Below, piece by piece: positions 43,455-53,522 of a stretch of DNA of 64,000 bases. How positions within the stretch are numbered: the stretch's first letter is position 1; each line of letters begins with the position of its first letter. The position numbers were made by a program, and so were the translations under genes. A model generated the notes under the pieces. That model did no database searches. It was not told where the DNA came from and saw nothing but the letters and a program-made list of their open reading frames with translations. The stretch comes from Schlegelella_A sp038231215 (GTDB lineage: Bacteria > Pseudomonadota > Gammaproteobacteria > Burkholderiales > Burkholderiaceae_C): NCBI GenBank assembly GCA_038231215.1, contig JBBRLS010000005.1:49244-113243 (forward strand), written 5' to 3'.

Positions 43455-44330
43455 ATGACCCTCGTCGAACTCGTCGTGGCGCAGAGCGAGCGCCTGAAGC
43501 GCGCCGGCGTGTCCTTCGGCCACGGCACCGGCAATGCCTTCGACGAAGCGGCCTGGCTCGTCACCTGGGCGATCGGCCTGCCGCTCGACGCGCTCGAGAC
43601 ACGCGGCCAGCGCGAGGTTCCGGCCGACGATGCAGCCAAGGCCGAGGCCCTCGTCGCGCGGCGCATCGCGACGCGACAGCCGGCCGCCTATCTCACCGGC
43701 GAAGCCTGGCTGCAAAACGTGCCGTTCACGATCGACGCGCGCGCCATCGTGCCGCGCTCCTACATCGCCGAGCTGCTCGTCGACGCCGAGGAAACCGGCA
43801 CGCTCGACGTCTGGCTCTCGGATCGCACGCACCGCGTCCTCGATCTCTGCACCGGCAACGGCAGCCTGGCCGTGATCGCGACGATGGCCTACCCGGAGGT
43901 CGAGGTCGACGCCGCCGACATCAGCGCCGCGGCGCTCGAGATCGCGCGCGTCAACGTCGCGCGGCACGGCCTGGACGCGCGCATTCGCGTCGTCGAGTCC
44001 GACCTGTTCGCCGCCCTCCCCGGCGCCTACGACCTGATCCTCTGCAACCCTCCCTACGTCACGGCGAAGAGCATGGCCGCCTTGCCGGCCGAGTACCGCG
44101 CCGAGCCGGCATTGGCGCTGGCCGGCGGCGAAGACGGCATGGACCTGGTCCGCCGCATCGTCGCCGAGGCACCGCGCCACCTGTCCGAAGATGGCGTGCT
44201 GGTGCTCGAGATCGGGCACGAGCGCGCCGGATTCGAGACCGCCTTCCCGCGTCTCGAATGTGCCTGGCTGGAGACGAGTGGTGGCGAGGATTGCGTCGTT
44301 CTGGTCGAGCGGAGAGCCCTCGCGCGGTAG
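43455..44330 (+). CDS. prmB: 50S ribosomal protein L3 glutamine N5-methyltransferase PrmB
   Basis: PrmB methylates a Gln of ribosomal protein L3. The 291-residue SAM enzyme has an N-terminal helical domain (NAFDEAAWLVTWAIGLPLDAL), YLTGEAWLQNVPFTIDARAIVPRSYIAELL, the SAM loop VLDLCTGNGSLAVIATM, and the catalytic NPPY motif (LILCNPPYVTAKSM). RSYIAELL separates PrmB from PrmC, which has RPETE at that place. It starts 31 bp after the pilU stop. Confidence 0.93.
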   Translation: MTLVELVVAQSERLKRAGVSFGHGTGNAFDEAAWLVTWAIGLPLDALETRGQREVPADDAAKAEALVARRIATRQPAAYLTGEAWLQNVPFTIDARAIVPRSYIAELLVDAEETGTLDVWLSDRTHRVLDLCTGNGSLAVIATMAYPEVEVDAADISAAALEIARVNVARHGLDARIRVVESDLFAALPGAYDLILCNPPYVTAKSMAALPAEYRAEPALALAGGEDGMDLVRRIVAEAPRHLSEDGVLVLEIGHERAGFETAFPRLECAWLETSGGEDCVVLVERRALAR

Positions 44331-44383
44331 GTCGTCCCCGCGCGCTCGAAGCGCGAATGCGCCCCAGAGGCGAAAATCTCCGT

Positions 44384-46453
<2,070 letters not shown>

Positions 46454-46508
46454 ACCGGCTCGACGGCAGTCGCCCTCCGAACCTTCAGCACCTCTTTCAA
46501 GGAATCCG

Positions 46509-46934
46509 ATGAAGCCCGAAAAAATCCTCTATACCGCGCACGCCACCTCGACCGGCGGACGCGAAGGCAGCTCGAAAACCGACGACGGCGTGCTCGACGT
46601 CAAGCTCACCACGCCCAAGGGCCTGGGCGGCAACGGCGCCGTCGGCACCAACCCCGAGCAGCTGTTCGCAGCCGGCTATTCGGCCTGCTTCATCGGCGCG
46701 ATGAAGCACGTCGCGATGATGCAGAAGATCGCCCTGCCGGCCGACACCTCGATCAGCGCCGACGTCGGCATCGGACCGATCCCGCAGGGCTTCGGCATCC
46801 AGGTCTGGCTGCACGTCCACGTGCCGGGCATGGACAAGGAGGCTGCGCAAAAGCTCGTCGAAACCGCGCACCAGGTCTGCCCGTACTCGAACGCGACGCG
46901 CGGCAACATCGAGGTCACGCTCGACGTGATCTGA
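46509..46934 (+). CDS. ohr: Organic hydroperoxide resistance peroxidase Ohr
   Basis: Ohr reduces organic and fatty-acid hydroperoxides in the cytoplasm with a pair of reactive cysteines. The 141-residue protein is of the Ohr subgroup of OsmC. The peroxidatic Cys60 is in LFAAGYSACFIGAMKHVA and the resolving Cys124 in AHQVCPYSNATRGNI. GGNGAVGTNPEQ is also typical. No OhrR regulator gene is adjacent. It is a likely single gene, 55 bp after the ABC-F gene and converging on the asparaginase. Confidence 0.95.
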   Translation: MKPEKILYTAHATSTGGREGSSKTDDGVLDVKLTTPKGLGGNGAVGTNPEQLFAAGYSACFIGAMKHVAMMQKIALPADTSISADVGIGPIPQGFGIQVWLHVHVPGMDKEAAQKLVETAHQVCPYSNATRGNIEVTLDVI

Positions 46935-46952
46935 GCGGCTCGCGGTGCGCCC

Positions 46953-47897
46953 TCAGAGGCGCGCGAGGAGCTGCAGAATCAGTTCGACGCGCGCCTTGAC
47001 CGGCGTCAGGTCGCGCGCCGAATCGAAGCGGCCCGGGCTCGCTTCGACAATTGCTCCATCGAGACAGCGCGTGCTGCGCAACACCGACACGCCGCGCTCG
47101 ACGGCCGCCTCGAGAGCGGCCTCGAGCGCGCGATGCAGCGATCCGTTGCCGGTGCCGGCGACGACGATGCCGTCGACTCCGGCCTCGACCAGCGCGGCGA
47201 TAGCGCGGGCATCCGCACCTGAGGTGCTCGTGACGATTTCGACCCACGGCCAGTCCGACAGCGCGTCGGGCAGACGATCGACGCTGCTGGCTGCCTGAAC
47301 AGGCCAGGCGCGGAATTCGCGCAGGCGCCCCTCCTCGATTCGCGCCAACGGCCCGGCATCGCCCGAGGAAAACGCGTCGAGCCGATACGGATGCACCTTG
47401 CGCACCTCACGTGCCGAATGCAAGGAGCCGCCGAATGCGACGACGACACCCGCGCGGCCATCGAGAGCCGCCACGGCAATCGCATCGGCGAGGTTCTGCG
47501 GCCCGTCGGCCTGACGCGACGAAGCCGGTCGCATCGCCGCCGTCAGCACCACCGGCCTGGTTGTCGCCACGACGCGCGAAAGAAAGTACGCCGTCTCTTC
47601 GAGCGTGTCGGTGCCGTGCGTGACGACGACGCCAGAGACCTCGCGGCGGGCCACGTGGTGCGCCACGCGCGCCGCGAGACGCCGCCAGATCGCGAAGTCC
47701 ATGTCCTTGCTGTCGACCTGCGCGACCTGCTCGGCTTCGACGGTGACATCGCCCCCGTGCAACGCCGAAGCGACCAGCGAGCCCACGCCGACCGTGCCGG
47801 CGACATAGCCGAGGTTGTCGTCGGCGGATGCGGCGCTGCCGGCGATCGTGCCGCCGGTGCCCAGCACGACGACGGTTCGCACAGGCGGGTTTTGCAT
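46953..47897 (-). CDS. L-asparaginase
   Basis: Asparaginase hydrolyses asparagine to aspartate and ammonia. The 314-residue protein has both signature sites: VLGTGGTIAGSA at residues 11-22 with the nucleophile Thr, and GVVVTHGTDTLEETAYFL with the second Thr-Asp pair. There is no signal peptide, so it is probably cytoplasmic. The ATG at 47897 lies 12 bp from the first LexA box, so LexA could also affect this divergent gene. Confidence 0.9.
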   Translation of the reverse strand: MQNPPVRTVVVLGTGGTIAGSAASADDNLGYVAGTVGVGSLVASALHGGDVTVEAEQVAQVDSKDMDFAIWRRLAARVAHHVARREVSGVVVTHGTDTLEETAYFLSRVVATTRPVVLTAAMRPASSRQADGPQNLADAIAVAALDGRAGVVVAFGGSLHSAREVRKVHPYRLDAFSSGDAGPLARIEEGRLREFRAWPVQAASSVDRLPDALSDWPWVEIVTSTSGADARAIAALVEAGVDGIVVAGTGNGSLHRALEAALEAAVERGVSVLRSTRCLDGAIVEASPGRFDSARDLTPVKARVELILQLLARL

Positions 47898-47908
47898 ATT
47901 TGTCGGAA

Positions 47909-47924
47909 CTGGATGAAAATACAG
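47909..47924. promoter_or_regulatory. LexA (SOS) box 1
   Basis: CTGGATGAAAATACAG fits CTG-N10-CAG with an AT-rich centre, the classical LexA operator of beta- and gammaproteobacteria. It lies 55 bp upstream of lexA and 12 bp upstream of the divergent asparaginase start. Confidence 0.85.
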
Positions 47925-47926
47925 CG

Positions 47927-47942
47927 CTGGATGAATATTCAG
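47927..47942. promoter_or_regulatory. LexA (SOS) box 2
   Basis: CTGGATGAATATTCAG is a second CTG-N10-CAG operator only 2 bp after box 1, and the first eight bases of the two are identical. Paired boxes are usual before lexA and imply strong autorepression. Confidence 0.87.
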
Positions 47943-47978
47943 CGGCCCACGCCGGCCCTACCGACCCCGGAGACGCGC

Positions 47979-48653
47979 ATGAACGAAATGCCAAAGCTCA
48001 CCGATCGCCAGCAGCAGATCCTCGACCTCGTGCAGAGCGCGATCGAGCGCACCGGCGCACCGCCCACGCGCGCCGAGATCGCCAACGAGCTCGGCTTCAA
48101 GTCGGCCAACGCCGCCGAGGAGCACCTGCAGGCACTGGCACGCAAAGGCGTCATCGAGCTGATCAGCGGCACGTCGCGCGGCATACGTCTGCAGTCTGAC
48201 ACGCTGCGTGCCCTGCACCAGGCGCGCGGCAAGCAGTATTCGCTGCCGCTGCCGAGCCTGGCCCAGCTTTCGCTCCCGCTGGTCGGCCGGGTCGCTGCCG
48301 GCAGCCCGATCCTGGCGCAAGAACACATCGACCAGACCTACCTCATGGAAGCGAGCCTGTTCTCGCGTCGCCCCGACTACCTGCTCAAGGTGCGCGGCAT
48401 GAGCATGAAAGACGCCGGCATCATGGACGGCGACCTGCTCGCCGTGCAGAAGGCGAAGGAAGCGAAGAACGGGCAGATCGTCGTGGCCCGCCTCGGCGAC
48501 GACGTCACCGTCAAGCGCTTCAAGCGCAGCCGCGGCACCATCGAGCTGCTGCCCGAAAACCCCGATTTCGAACCGATCATCGTCGGCCCGGAAGACGGCT
48601 TCGAGATCGAAGGGCTCGCGGTCGGACTGATCCGCAACAACATGCTTATGTAG
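47979..48653 (+). CDS. lexA: SOS-response repressor LexA
   Basis: LexA represses DNA-damage genes and cleaves itself when RecA filaments form. The 224-residue protein has the winged-helix N-domain (KLTDRQQQILDLVQSAIERTGAPPTRAEIANELGFKSANAAEEHLQAL). The Ala-Gly cleavage site is in VGRVAAGSP, the catalytic Ser in RGMSMKDAG, and the catalytic Lys in DVTVKRFKR. I choose ATG at 47979, with GGAG seven bases upstream; ATG at 47988 is an alternative. Two LexA boxes precede it. Confidence 0.97.
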   Translation: MNEMPKLTDRQQQILDLVQSAIERTGAPPTRAEIANELGFKSANAAEEHLQALARKGVIELISGTSRGIRLQSDTLRALHQARGKQYSLPLPSLAQLSLPLVGRVAAGSPILAQEHIDQTYLMEASLFSRRPDYLLKVRGMSMKDAGIMDGDLLAVQKAKEAKNGQIVVARLGDDVTVKRFKRSRGTIELLPENPDFEPIIVGPEDGFEIEGLAVGLIRNNMLM

Positions 48654-48661
48654 GGGGCGCC

Positions 48662-48961
48662 GTGGTCATCAAGTCGCCCAAGGCGGCGAGCGTCGCCGAA
48701 TGCCTGCGCCTCGAGCAGTTGCCCAACATCGGCCCCGCCATCGCCGCCGACCTGCGCCTGATCGGCATAGAGCAACCGGCCGATCTGCGCGGCAAGGACG
48801 CCTTCCTTCTCTACCGGCTGCTCTGCGAGAAGACCGGGCAGCGCCACGACCCTTGCGTGCTCGACACCTTCATGGCCGCCACCGACTTCATGCGCGGCGC
48901 GCCGCCGGCGCCGTGGTGGAAGTACACGGCCGAGCGAAAGGCGACTTTCGGCACGGTCTGA
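48662..48961 (+). CDS. Helix-hairpin-helix protein (Cdd1/'pathogenicity locus' family)
   Basis: A 99-residue protein with a helix-hairpin-helix motif (LRLEQLPNIGPAIAADLRLIGIEQPADLRGKDAFLLYRLLCEKTG) and a conserved tail (RHDPCVLDTFMAATDFMRGAPPAPWWKYTAERK). It belongs to the small family sometimes annotated as mitomycin resistance protein. The start is GTG at 48662, 8 bp after the lexA stop, so it should be SOS-induced with lexA. Its biochemical role is unknown; HhH motifs usually bind DNA without sequence specificity. Confidence 0.85.
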   Translation: MVIKSPKAASVAECLRLEQLPNIGPAIAADLRLIGIEQPADLRGKDAFLLYRLLCEKTGQRHDPCVLDTFMAATDFMRGAPPAPWWKYTAERKATFGTV

Positions 48962-49072
48962 GGGGTTTCGCACGGCGAACTGGGCGGCCGCAGCGGCGCT
49001 TTTCGCGGCTTCGTCACGGGACATGGCTACAACAATGGGCCATCGGCATTCGGCCGAGGCTCCATTGCCGCC

Positions 49073-49501
49073 ATGCCACTGCCCGCCCTGAGTCGCCTGC
49101 TCGTTTCGCTGTTGCCTTCGGCAGCGCAAGACGGAGCGGTGACGCGAGCCGAGACGCGGCCGCCGGCACCCCATCGTCATCGCTCGAGCTGGGCTCGACG
49201 CTTCGGCCTCGAGCGCTCGAACCGCACGGCTCTCGCCGCCGCCCGCATGGACTTCGTCGAGGCTCTGCGCGACCTGCGCACACCCGCCGCGCTCGACACC
49301 AAGTCGCGTGTCGTCGTGGCGCGCTCGCTGCACGAGCTCTGGCATTTTCGCGAGCAGGTCTTCAGCCTGGTCGCCTGCCGCCACGACCAGGCCGAGGCGG
49401 CGCGCCGCCTGGCTGCACTCGACCGCCACTTCGCGCAGCGCGCACGACGACCCGGCTCGAACGTCCCGCCCGATCCGCAGTTCGGCGGCGAGACGGCCTG
49501 A
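49073..49501 (+). CDS. Small hypothetical protein
   Basis: I do not recognise this 142-residue protein. The first 55 residues are low-complexity (Arg, Pro, Ser). The second part (AAARMDFVEALRDLRTPAALDTKSRVVVARSLHELWHFREQVFSLVACRHDQAEAARRLAALDRHF) looks like a genuine helical domain, so the true start could be the ATG at 49247. There is no signal peptide or membrane segment. It follows the lexA unit by 111 bp and converges on the DUF1993 gene with 9 bp between. Confidence 0.5.
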   Translation: MPLPALSRLLVSLLPSAAQDGAVTRAETRPPAPHRHRSSWARRFGLERSNRTALAAARMDFVEALRDLRTPAALDTKSRVVVARSLHELWHFREQVFSLVACRHDQAEAARRLAALDRHFAQRARRPGSNVPPDPQFGGETA

Positions 49502-49510
49502 CCCGAGCGT

Positions 49511-50029
49511 TCAGCCTGCCGTGGTCAGGCCGGCCAGGTAGTCCTTCTTGCCGAGGTCGACGCCGTTGTGGCGCAACAGCGCGTACATCGTCGTGACGTG
49601 GAAGAAGAAGGTCGGCAGCACGAAGTGCTTGAGGTACATCTCGCCCTTCATGACGATCGCGCCGTCGCGGCGCGGCACCGAGATGTCCTTGTCGTCGGTG
49701 CCGTCGATCTGCGCGACCGGGACCGACTGCACGTAGTCCATCGTCTTCCTGATGCGCTCGCGAAGCTGATCGAGTGTCGATTCGTCGTCCTCGAACTTGG
49801 GCGCATCCGTGCCGGTCAGCCTTGCCATGCAGAACTTGGCGGCGTCGCAGGCGATCTGCACCTGCGTCGTGAAGGGCAGCATGTCGGGCGCCAGGCGCGA
49901 CGAGAAGTAGACCGAAGGCTCGAACTTCTTCTCCTTCGCGTGCGCCTCGGCCTTGTCGAGCCAGACGATGGCGTTGCCGAGCATGCGCACGAACACAGGC
50001 ACGCTGGCCGAATGCATCGAGATCGCCAT
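49511..50029 (-). CDS. DUF1993 family protein
   Basis: A 172-residue protein of the DUF1993 family, a DinB-like helical fold. Typical features are VPVFVRMLGNAIVWLDKAEAHAKEKKFEPSVYFSSRLAPDMLPFTTQVQIACDAAKFCMARL and the C-terminal KHFVLPTFFFHVTTMYALLRHNGVDLGKKDYL, with a conserved His pair. AGGAGAG precedes the ATG at 50029. Function is unknown; some relatives are thiol-dependent enzymes, which cannot be inferred here. Confidence 0.85.
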   Translation of the reverse strand: MAISMHSASVPVFVRMLGNAIVWLDKAEAHAKEKKFEPSVYFSSRLAPDMLPFTTQVQIACDAAKFCMARLTGTDAPKFEDDESTLDQLRERIRKTMDYVQSVPVAQIDGTDDKDISVPRRDGAIVMKGEMYLKHFVLPTFFFHVTTMYALLRHNGVDLGKKDYLAGLTTAG

Positions 50030-50137
50030 GGCGCTCTCCTGGATTGAAACGAAGCGGCGATCCTACTCGTGGCGCCCGAGGCGTGCACAATCGAAGCGCT
50101 GCCCGGTGCGACGTGCCGCGGCTATCGGTCCGGTCTC

Positions 50138-51145
50138 GTGAACATCATCATCCTCGACGACTACCAGGACGCGGTGCGCAAGCTCAGGTGCGCTTCGATC
50201 CTCGAGCGGCTCAACGCCAAGGTCTTCACCAACACGGTCAAGGGCATCGGCCAGCTTTCGGTGCGCCTGCGCGACGCCGAAGTGCTGGTCCTGATCCGCG
50301 AGCGCACCCACTTTCCAAAGCAGCTTCTCGAGAAGCTTCCCAGGCTCAAGCTCATCTCGCAGACCGGCAAGGTCGGCTCGCACATCGACGTCGAGACCTG
50401 CACCCGGCTCGGCATCGCCGTCGCCGAAGGCGTCGGCTCGCCGGTGGCGCCGGCCGAGCTCACCTGGGCGCTGATCATGGCGGCGATGCGGCGATTGCCG
50501 CAGTACATCGGCAACCTGAAGCACGGTGCCTGGCAGCAGTCGGGCCTCAAGGCAGCGTCGATGCCGCCCAACTTCGGCATCGGCATGGTCCTGAAAGGCA
50601 AGACGCTCGGCATCTGGGGCTACGGCAAGATCGGCGAGCTCGTCGCCGGCTACGGACGCGCCTTCGGCATGAAGATCATGGTCTGGGGCAGCGAGTCGGG
50701 GCGCGCCCGCGCCGAGGCCGATGGCTACACGGCCGCGACGAGTTGCGAGTCCTTCTTCGAGACCGCCGACGTGCTCTCGCTGCACCTGCGCATGCTCGAC
50801 TCGACGCGCGGCATCGTCAAGCTCGACGCGCTGTCGCGCATGAAGCCGACGGCGCTGCTCGTCAACACCTCGCGCGCCGAGCTGATCGAAGAAGGCGCGC
50901 TGGTCTCGGCGCTCAATCGCGGCCGCCCCGGCATGGCCGCCGTCGATGTGTTCGAGACCGAGCCGATCCTGCAGGGCCACCTCCTGCTGCGCCTGGAGAA
51001 CGCGGTCTGCACGCCGCACCTCGGCTACGTCGAGCAGGACAGCTACGAGCTCTACTTCGAGGCGGCGTTCGCCAACGTCGTCAACTTCATCGGCGGCAAC
51101 CCGACGCACATCGTCAACCCGGAGTCGCTCAAGGTTCATCGATGA
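50138..51145 (+). CDS. D-2-hydroxyacid dehydrogenase family protein
   Basis: An NAD-dependent dehydrogenase of the SerA/LdhA superfamily, 335 residues from GTG at 50138 (VNIIILDDYQDAVRKL). It has the Rossmann motif LGIWGYGKIGELVAGYGRAFGMK, LSLHLRMLDSTRGIV, the catalytic Arg in LVNTSRAELIEEGAL, and the Glu/His pair in VFETEP and CTPHLGYVE. Its substrate is unknown; annotation as phosphoglycerate dehydrogenase would be too specific. Its stop overlaps the next ATG (ATGA). Confidence 0.88.
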   Translation: MNIIILDDYQDAVRKLRCASILERLNAKVFTNTVKGIGQLSVRLRDAEVLVLIRERTHFPKQLLEKLPRLKLISQTGKVGSHIDVETCTRLGIAVAEGVGSPVAPAELTWALIMAAMRRLPQYIGNLKHGAWQQSGLKAASMPPNFGIGMVLKGKTLGIWGYGKIGELVAGYGRAFGMKIMVWGSESGRARAEADGYTAATSCESFFETADVLSLHLRMLDSTRGIVKLDALSRMKPTALLVNTSRAELIEEGALVSALNRGRPGMAAVDVFETEPILQGHLLLRLENAVCTPHLGYVEQDSYELYFEAAFANVVNFIGGNPTHIVNPESLKVHR

Positions 51146-52335
51146 CGGGAGCCGCGGCGGCGCCCGCCGCGTTGCCGAACGCGCGCGCGGCGCAGACGCG
51201 CTGGGCATTGCTGTTCGGCAACTTCGTGGTCGGCTGCGGCATCATGGTCGTCCCCGGCACGCTGAACGACCTGGCGCATTCGCTGCAGGTGTCGGTGGCG
51301 GTGGCCGGCCAGCTCTTCGCGGTCGGCGCGGCGACGGTCTGCTTCGGCGCGCCGCTGCTCGCGGGCTGGGTCGCCGGCTTCGACCGGCGCCGCCTGCTCA
51401 CCGTCTCGCTGCTCGGCTATGCCGCCGGGCACGCCCTCTGCGCGGCGATGCCGAGTTATGCGGCGCTCTTGCCGGTCCGCGCGCTGACCATGCTCGGCGC
51501 CGCCGTCTTCACGCCGCAGGCCGCCGCAGCAGTCGGCTTCATGACGCCGCCCGAGCACCGCGGCCGCGCCATCACCTTCATCTTTCTCGGCTGGTCGATG
51601 GCCTCGGTGTTCGGCCTGCCGCTCTCGGCATGGCTAGGCGACACCTTCGGCTGGCGCTTCGCCTTCGTCGCCGTGGCCGTCATCGCACTGGTCGCTGCGT
51701 CCTGGGTCCATGCCGTGATGCCCGACGGTGTGCGTCCCGCGGCACTGTCGCTGGCGGCCTGGAAGCAAGCCTTCTCGAACCCGCTGCTGATGGCCATCGT
51801 CGGCGTGACGCTGCTCGCCGGCGCCGGTCAGTTCACGCTCTTCGCCTACTTCACGCCCTACTTCCGCGACGTGCTGCACGCCTCGACGGTCGAGGCCAGC
51901 CTGCTGCTCGTCTGGTTCGGCATATTCGGCCTCGTCGGCAACCTCGTGTTGACGCGTGTCATCGACCGAGTCGGCTCCCACGTCGCCGGCACGGCGATGG
52001 TCTGCTTCATCGCCATCACCTTCATGGCCTGGCCCTTCGTCGGCGGCCTGGTCGCCACCGGCCTGGCGCTCATACCCTGGGCCTTCGGCTGCTTCTCGGG
52101 CCAGTCGGCGCAGCAGGCGCGCCTCAGTGCCGTCGCGCCGGCGCTCGCCCCGGCGCTGATGGCGCTCAACACCTCGGCCATCTATCTCGGCCAGGCAGCC
52201 GGCGCATCAAGCGGCGGCTGGCTCATCGCGCACCAGGGCTATTCGTCGCTCAGCCTCGCCGGGCTCGGCTGGCTCGCCGTCGCCATCGCCCTCAGCGTCT
52301 GGGCGACGCGCGCCGCCGTGCGCGAGGACCGATGA
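51142..52335 (+). CDS. MFS transporter (drug/arabinose-efflux-like)
   Basis: A 397-residue major facilitator with 12 hydrophobic segments. It has the inter-helix 2-3 loop AGWVAGFDRRRLLTVS and motif C-like glycines in LGWSMASVFGLPLSAWLGDTFGWRFAFVAVAVIALVAA, which is typical of DHA1-type exporters such as AraJ or the purine efflux group. The substrate is unknown. The ATG overlaps the dehydrogenase stop, and its own stop overlaps the next ATG (ATGA at both ends), so the run is translationally coupled. Confidence 0.88.
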   Translation: MTGAAAAPAALPNARAAQTRWALLFGNFVVGCGIMVVPGTLNDLAHSLQVSVAVAGQLFAVGAATVCFGAPLLAGWVAGFDRRRLLTVSLLGYAAGHALCAAMPSYAALLPVRALTMLGAAVFTPQAAAAVGFMTPPEHRGRAITFIFLGWSMASVFGLPLSAWLGDTFGWRFAFVAVAVIALVAASWVHAVMPDGVRPAALSLAAWKQAFSNPLLMAIVGVTLLAGAGQFTLFAYFTPYFRDVLHASTVEASLLLVWFGIFGLVGNLVLTRVIDRVGSHVAGTAMVCFIAITFMAWPFVGGLVATGLALIPWAFGCFSGQSAQQARLSAVAPALAPALMALNTSAIYLGQAAGASSGGWLIAHQGYSSLSLAGLGWLAVAIALSVWATRAAVREDR

Positions 52336-52916
52336 CGCCCGATCCCGTCACGGCGACGGGCGAATTGCTCGCCGAGCCACGTTCGGCCGGCGAGCTCTTC
52401 TTCACCTTCAACCGCCTCGCCCTGCAGGGCTTCGGTGGCGTGCTGGCGATCGCGCAGCGCGAACTCGTCGAGCGCAAGCGCTGGCTGAGCCGCGAGCAGT
52501 TCGTCGAGATGCTGGCGCTCAGCCAGGTGCTGCCCGGACCGAACGTGGTCAACCTCGCGCTGATGTTCGGCGACCGCTTCTTCGGCCTGCGCGGCGCGCT
52601 CGCCGCATTGGGCGGCATGCTGATCGTGCCGCTCTTCATCGTCATGGCGCTGACCGCCACCTATGCCGAGTTCTCGCGCATTGCCATGGTCTCGGGCGCG
52701 CTGCGCGGCATGGGGGCGGTGGCGGCCGGACTGATCATCGCGACGGCCTTCAAGTTGATCGGCACGCTGCGCAGCAACCGGCTCGGCCTGCCGATGGCGA
52801 CTGCCTTCTCGTCGCTCACTTTCGTCATGATCGCCCTGCTGCACTGGCCGCTGGTCTGGGTCATCGTCGGCCTCGGCACGATCGCTGTCGCCATCGCGTG
52901 GCAGCGCTGGCGATGA
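52332..52916 (+). CDS. Chromate (CHR) family transporter, half-size subunit 1
   Basis: A 194-residue single-domain CHR protein. The signature is FFTFNRLALQGFGGVLAIAQRELVERKRWLSREQFVEMLALSQVLPGPNVVNLALMFGDRFFG, followed by about four hydrophobic segments. Full-length ChrA has two such domains; here they are two coupled genes, the known short-chain CHR type. Chromate is the presumed anion, by homology only. The ATG overlaps the MFS stop. Confidence 0.9.
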   Translation: MTPDPVTATGELLAEPRSAGELFFTFNRLALQGFGGVLAIAQRELVERKRWLSREQFVEMLALSQVLPGPNVVNLALMFGDRFFGLRGALAALGGMLIVPLFIVMALTATYAEFSRIAMVSGALRGMGAVAAGLIIATAFKLIGTLRSNRLGLPMATAFSSLTFVMIALLHWPLVWVIVGLGTIAVAIAWQRWR

Positions 52917-53479
52917 GTGCCTTCTTTCATTCGCCGCTCGCCAGCGCCGAGCTGCTCGGCTTGTTCGGCCACTTCCTTGTGCTGAGCCTGCTCGCTGTCG
53001 GCGGCGCTATCACCACGGCGCCCGACATGCACCGCTACGTCGTCGCCGAGCACCACTGGATCAGCGACGCGCAGTTCAGCGCCTCGATCGCGATCGCCCA
53101 GGCGGCGCCGGGGCCGAACGTGCTCTTCGTCGCCGTCATCGGCTGGAACGTCGCCGGGCCGATCGGCGCCGCGGTGACGATGCTCGGCACCTTGCTGCCT
53201 TCGACGGCGCTCACGCTCTACGCCACGCGCTGGGGCGCGCAACGCCGCGAGACGCGTGGCCTGCGCGCCTTCACGACCGGCCTGACGCCGCTCACGATCG
53301 GCCTGCTCGTCGCCACAGGCTGGCTGCTCGCCGCGCCCTACGTCGTCGACAACGGCACGCGTGCGATCGGCGCGCTCGCGCTCGTCGCCATCAGCATCGC
53401 CGTCATGACGCGGACGCGCGTCAGCCCGATGTGGCTCGTCGGGCTCGGCGCCGTGGTGGGGGCGCTCGGCTGGGTCTGA
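52913..53479 (+). CDS. Chromate (CHR) family transporter, half-size subunit 2
   Basis: The second half-size CHR subunit, 188 residues. The signature is LVLSLLAVGGAITTAPDMHRYVVAEHHWISDAQFSASIAIAQAAPGPNVLFVAVIGWNVAGPIGAAVTMLG, with further membrane segments. Its ATG overlaps the stop of subunit 1 (ATGA). The paired halves should assemble in antiparallel topology, as shown for other short CHR pairs; orientation is not visible in sequence. Confidence 0.9.
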   Translation: MSAFFHSPLASAELLGLFGHFLVLSLLAVGGAITTAPDMHRYVVAEHHWISDAQFSASIAIAQAAPGPNVLFVAVIGWNVAGPIGAAVTMLGTLLPSTALTLYATRWGAQRRETRGLRAFTTGLTPLTIGLLVATGWLLAAPYVVDNGTRAIGALALVAISIAVMTRTRVSPMWLVGLGAVVGALGWV

Positions 53480-53522
53480 GGCGGTGCCGATAATCGCGGC
53501 GTCTCCACGCGGATCGCAGCCC

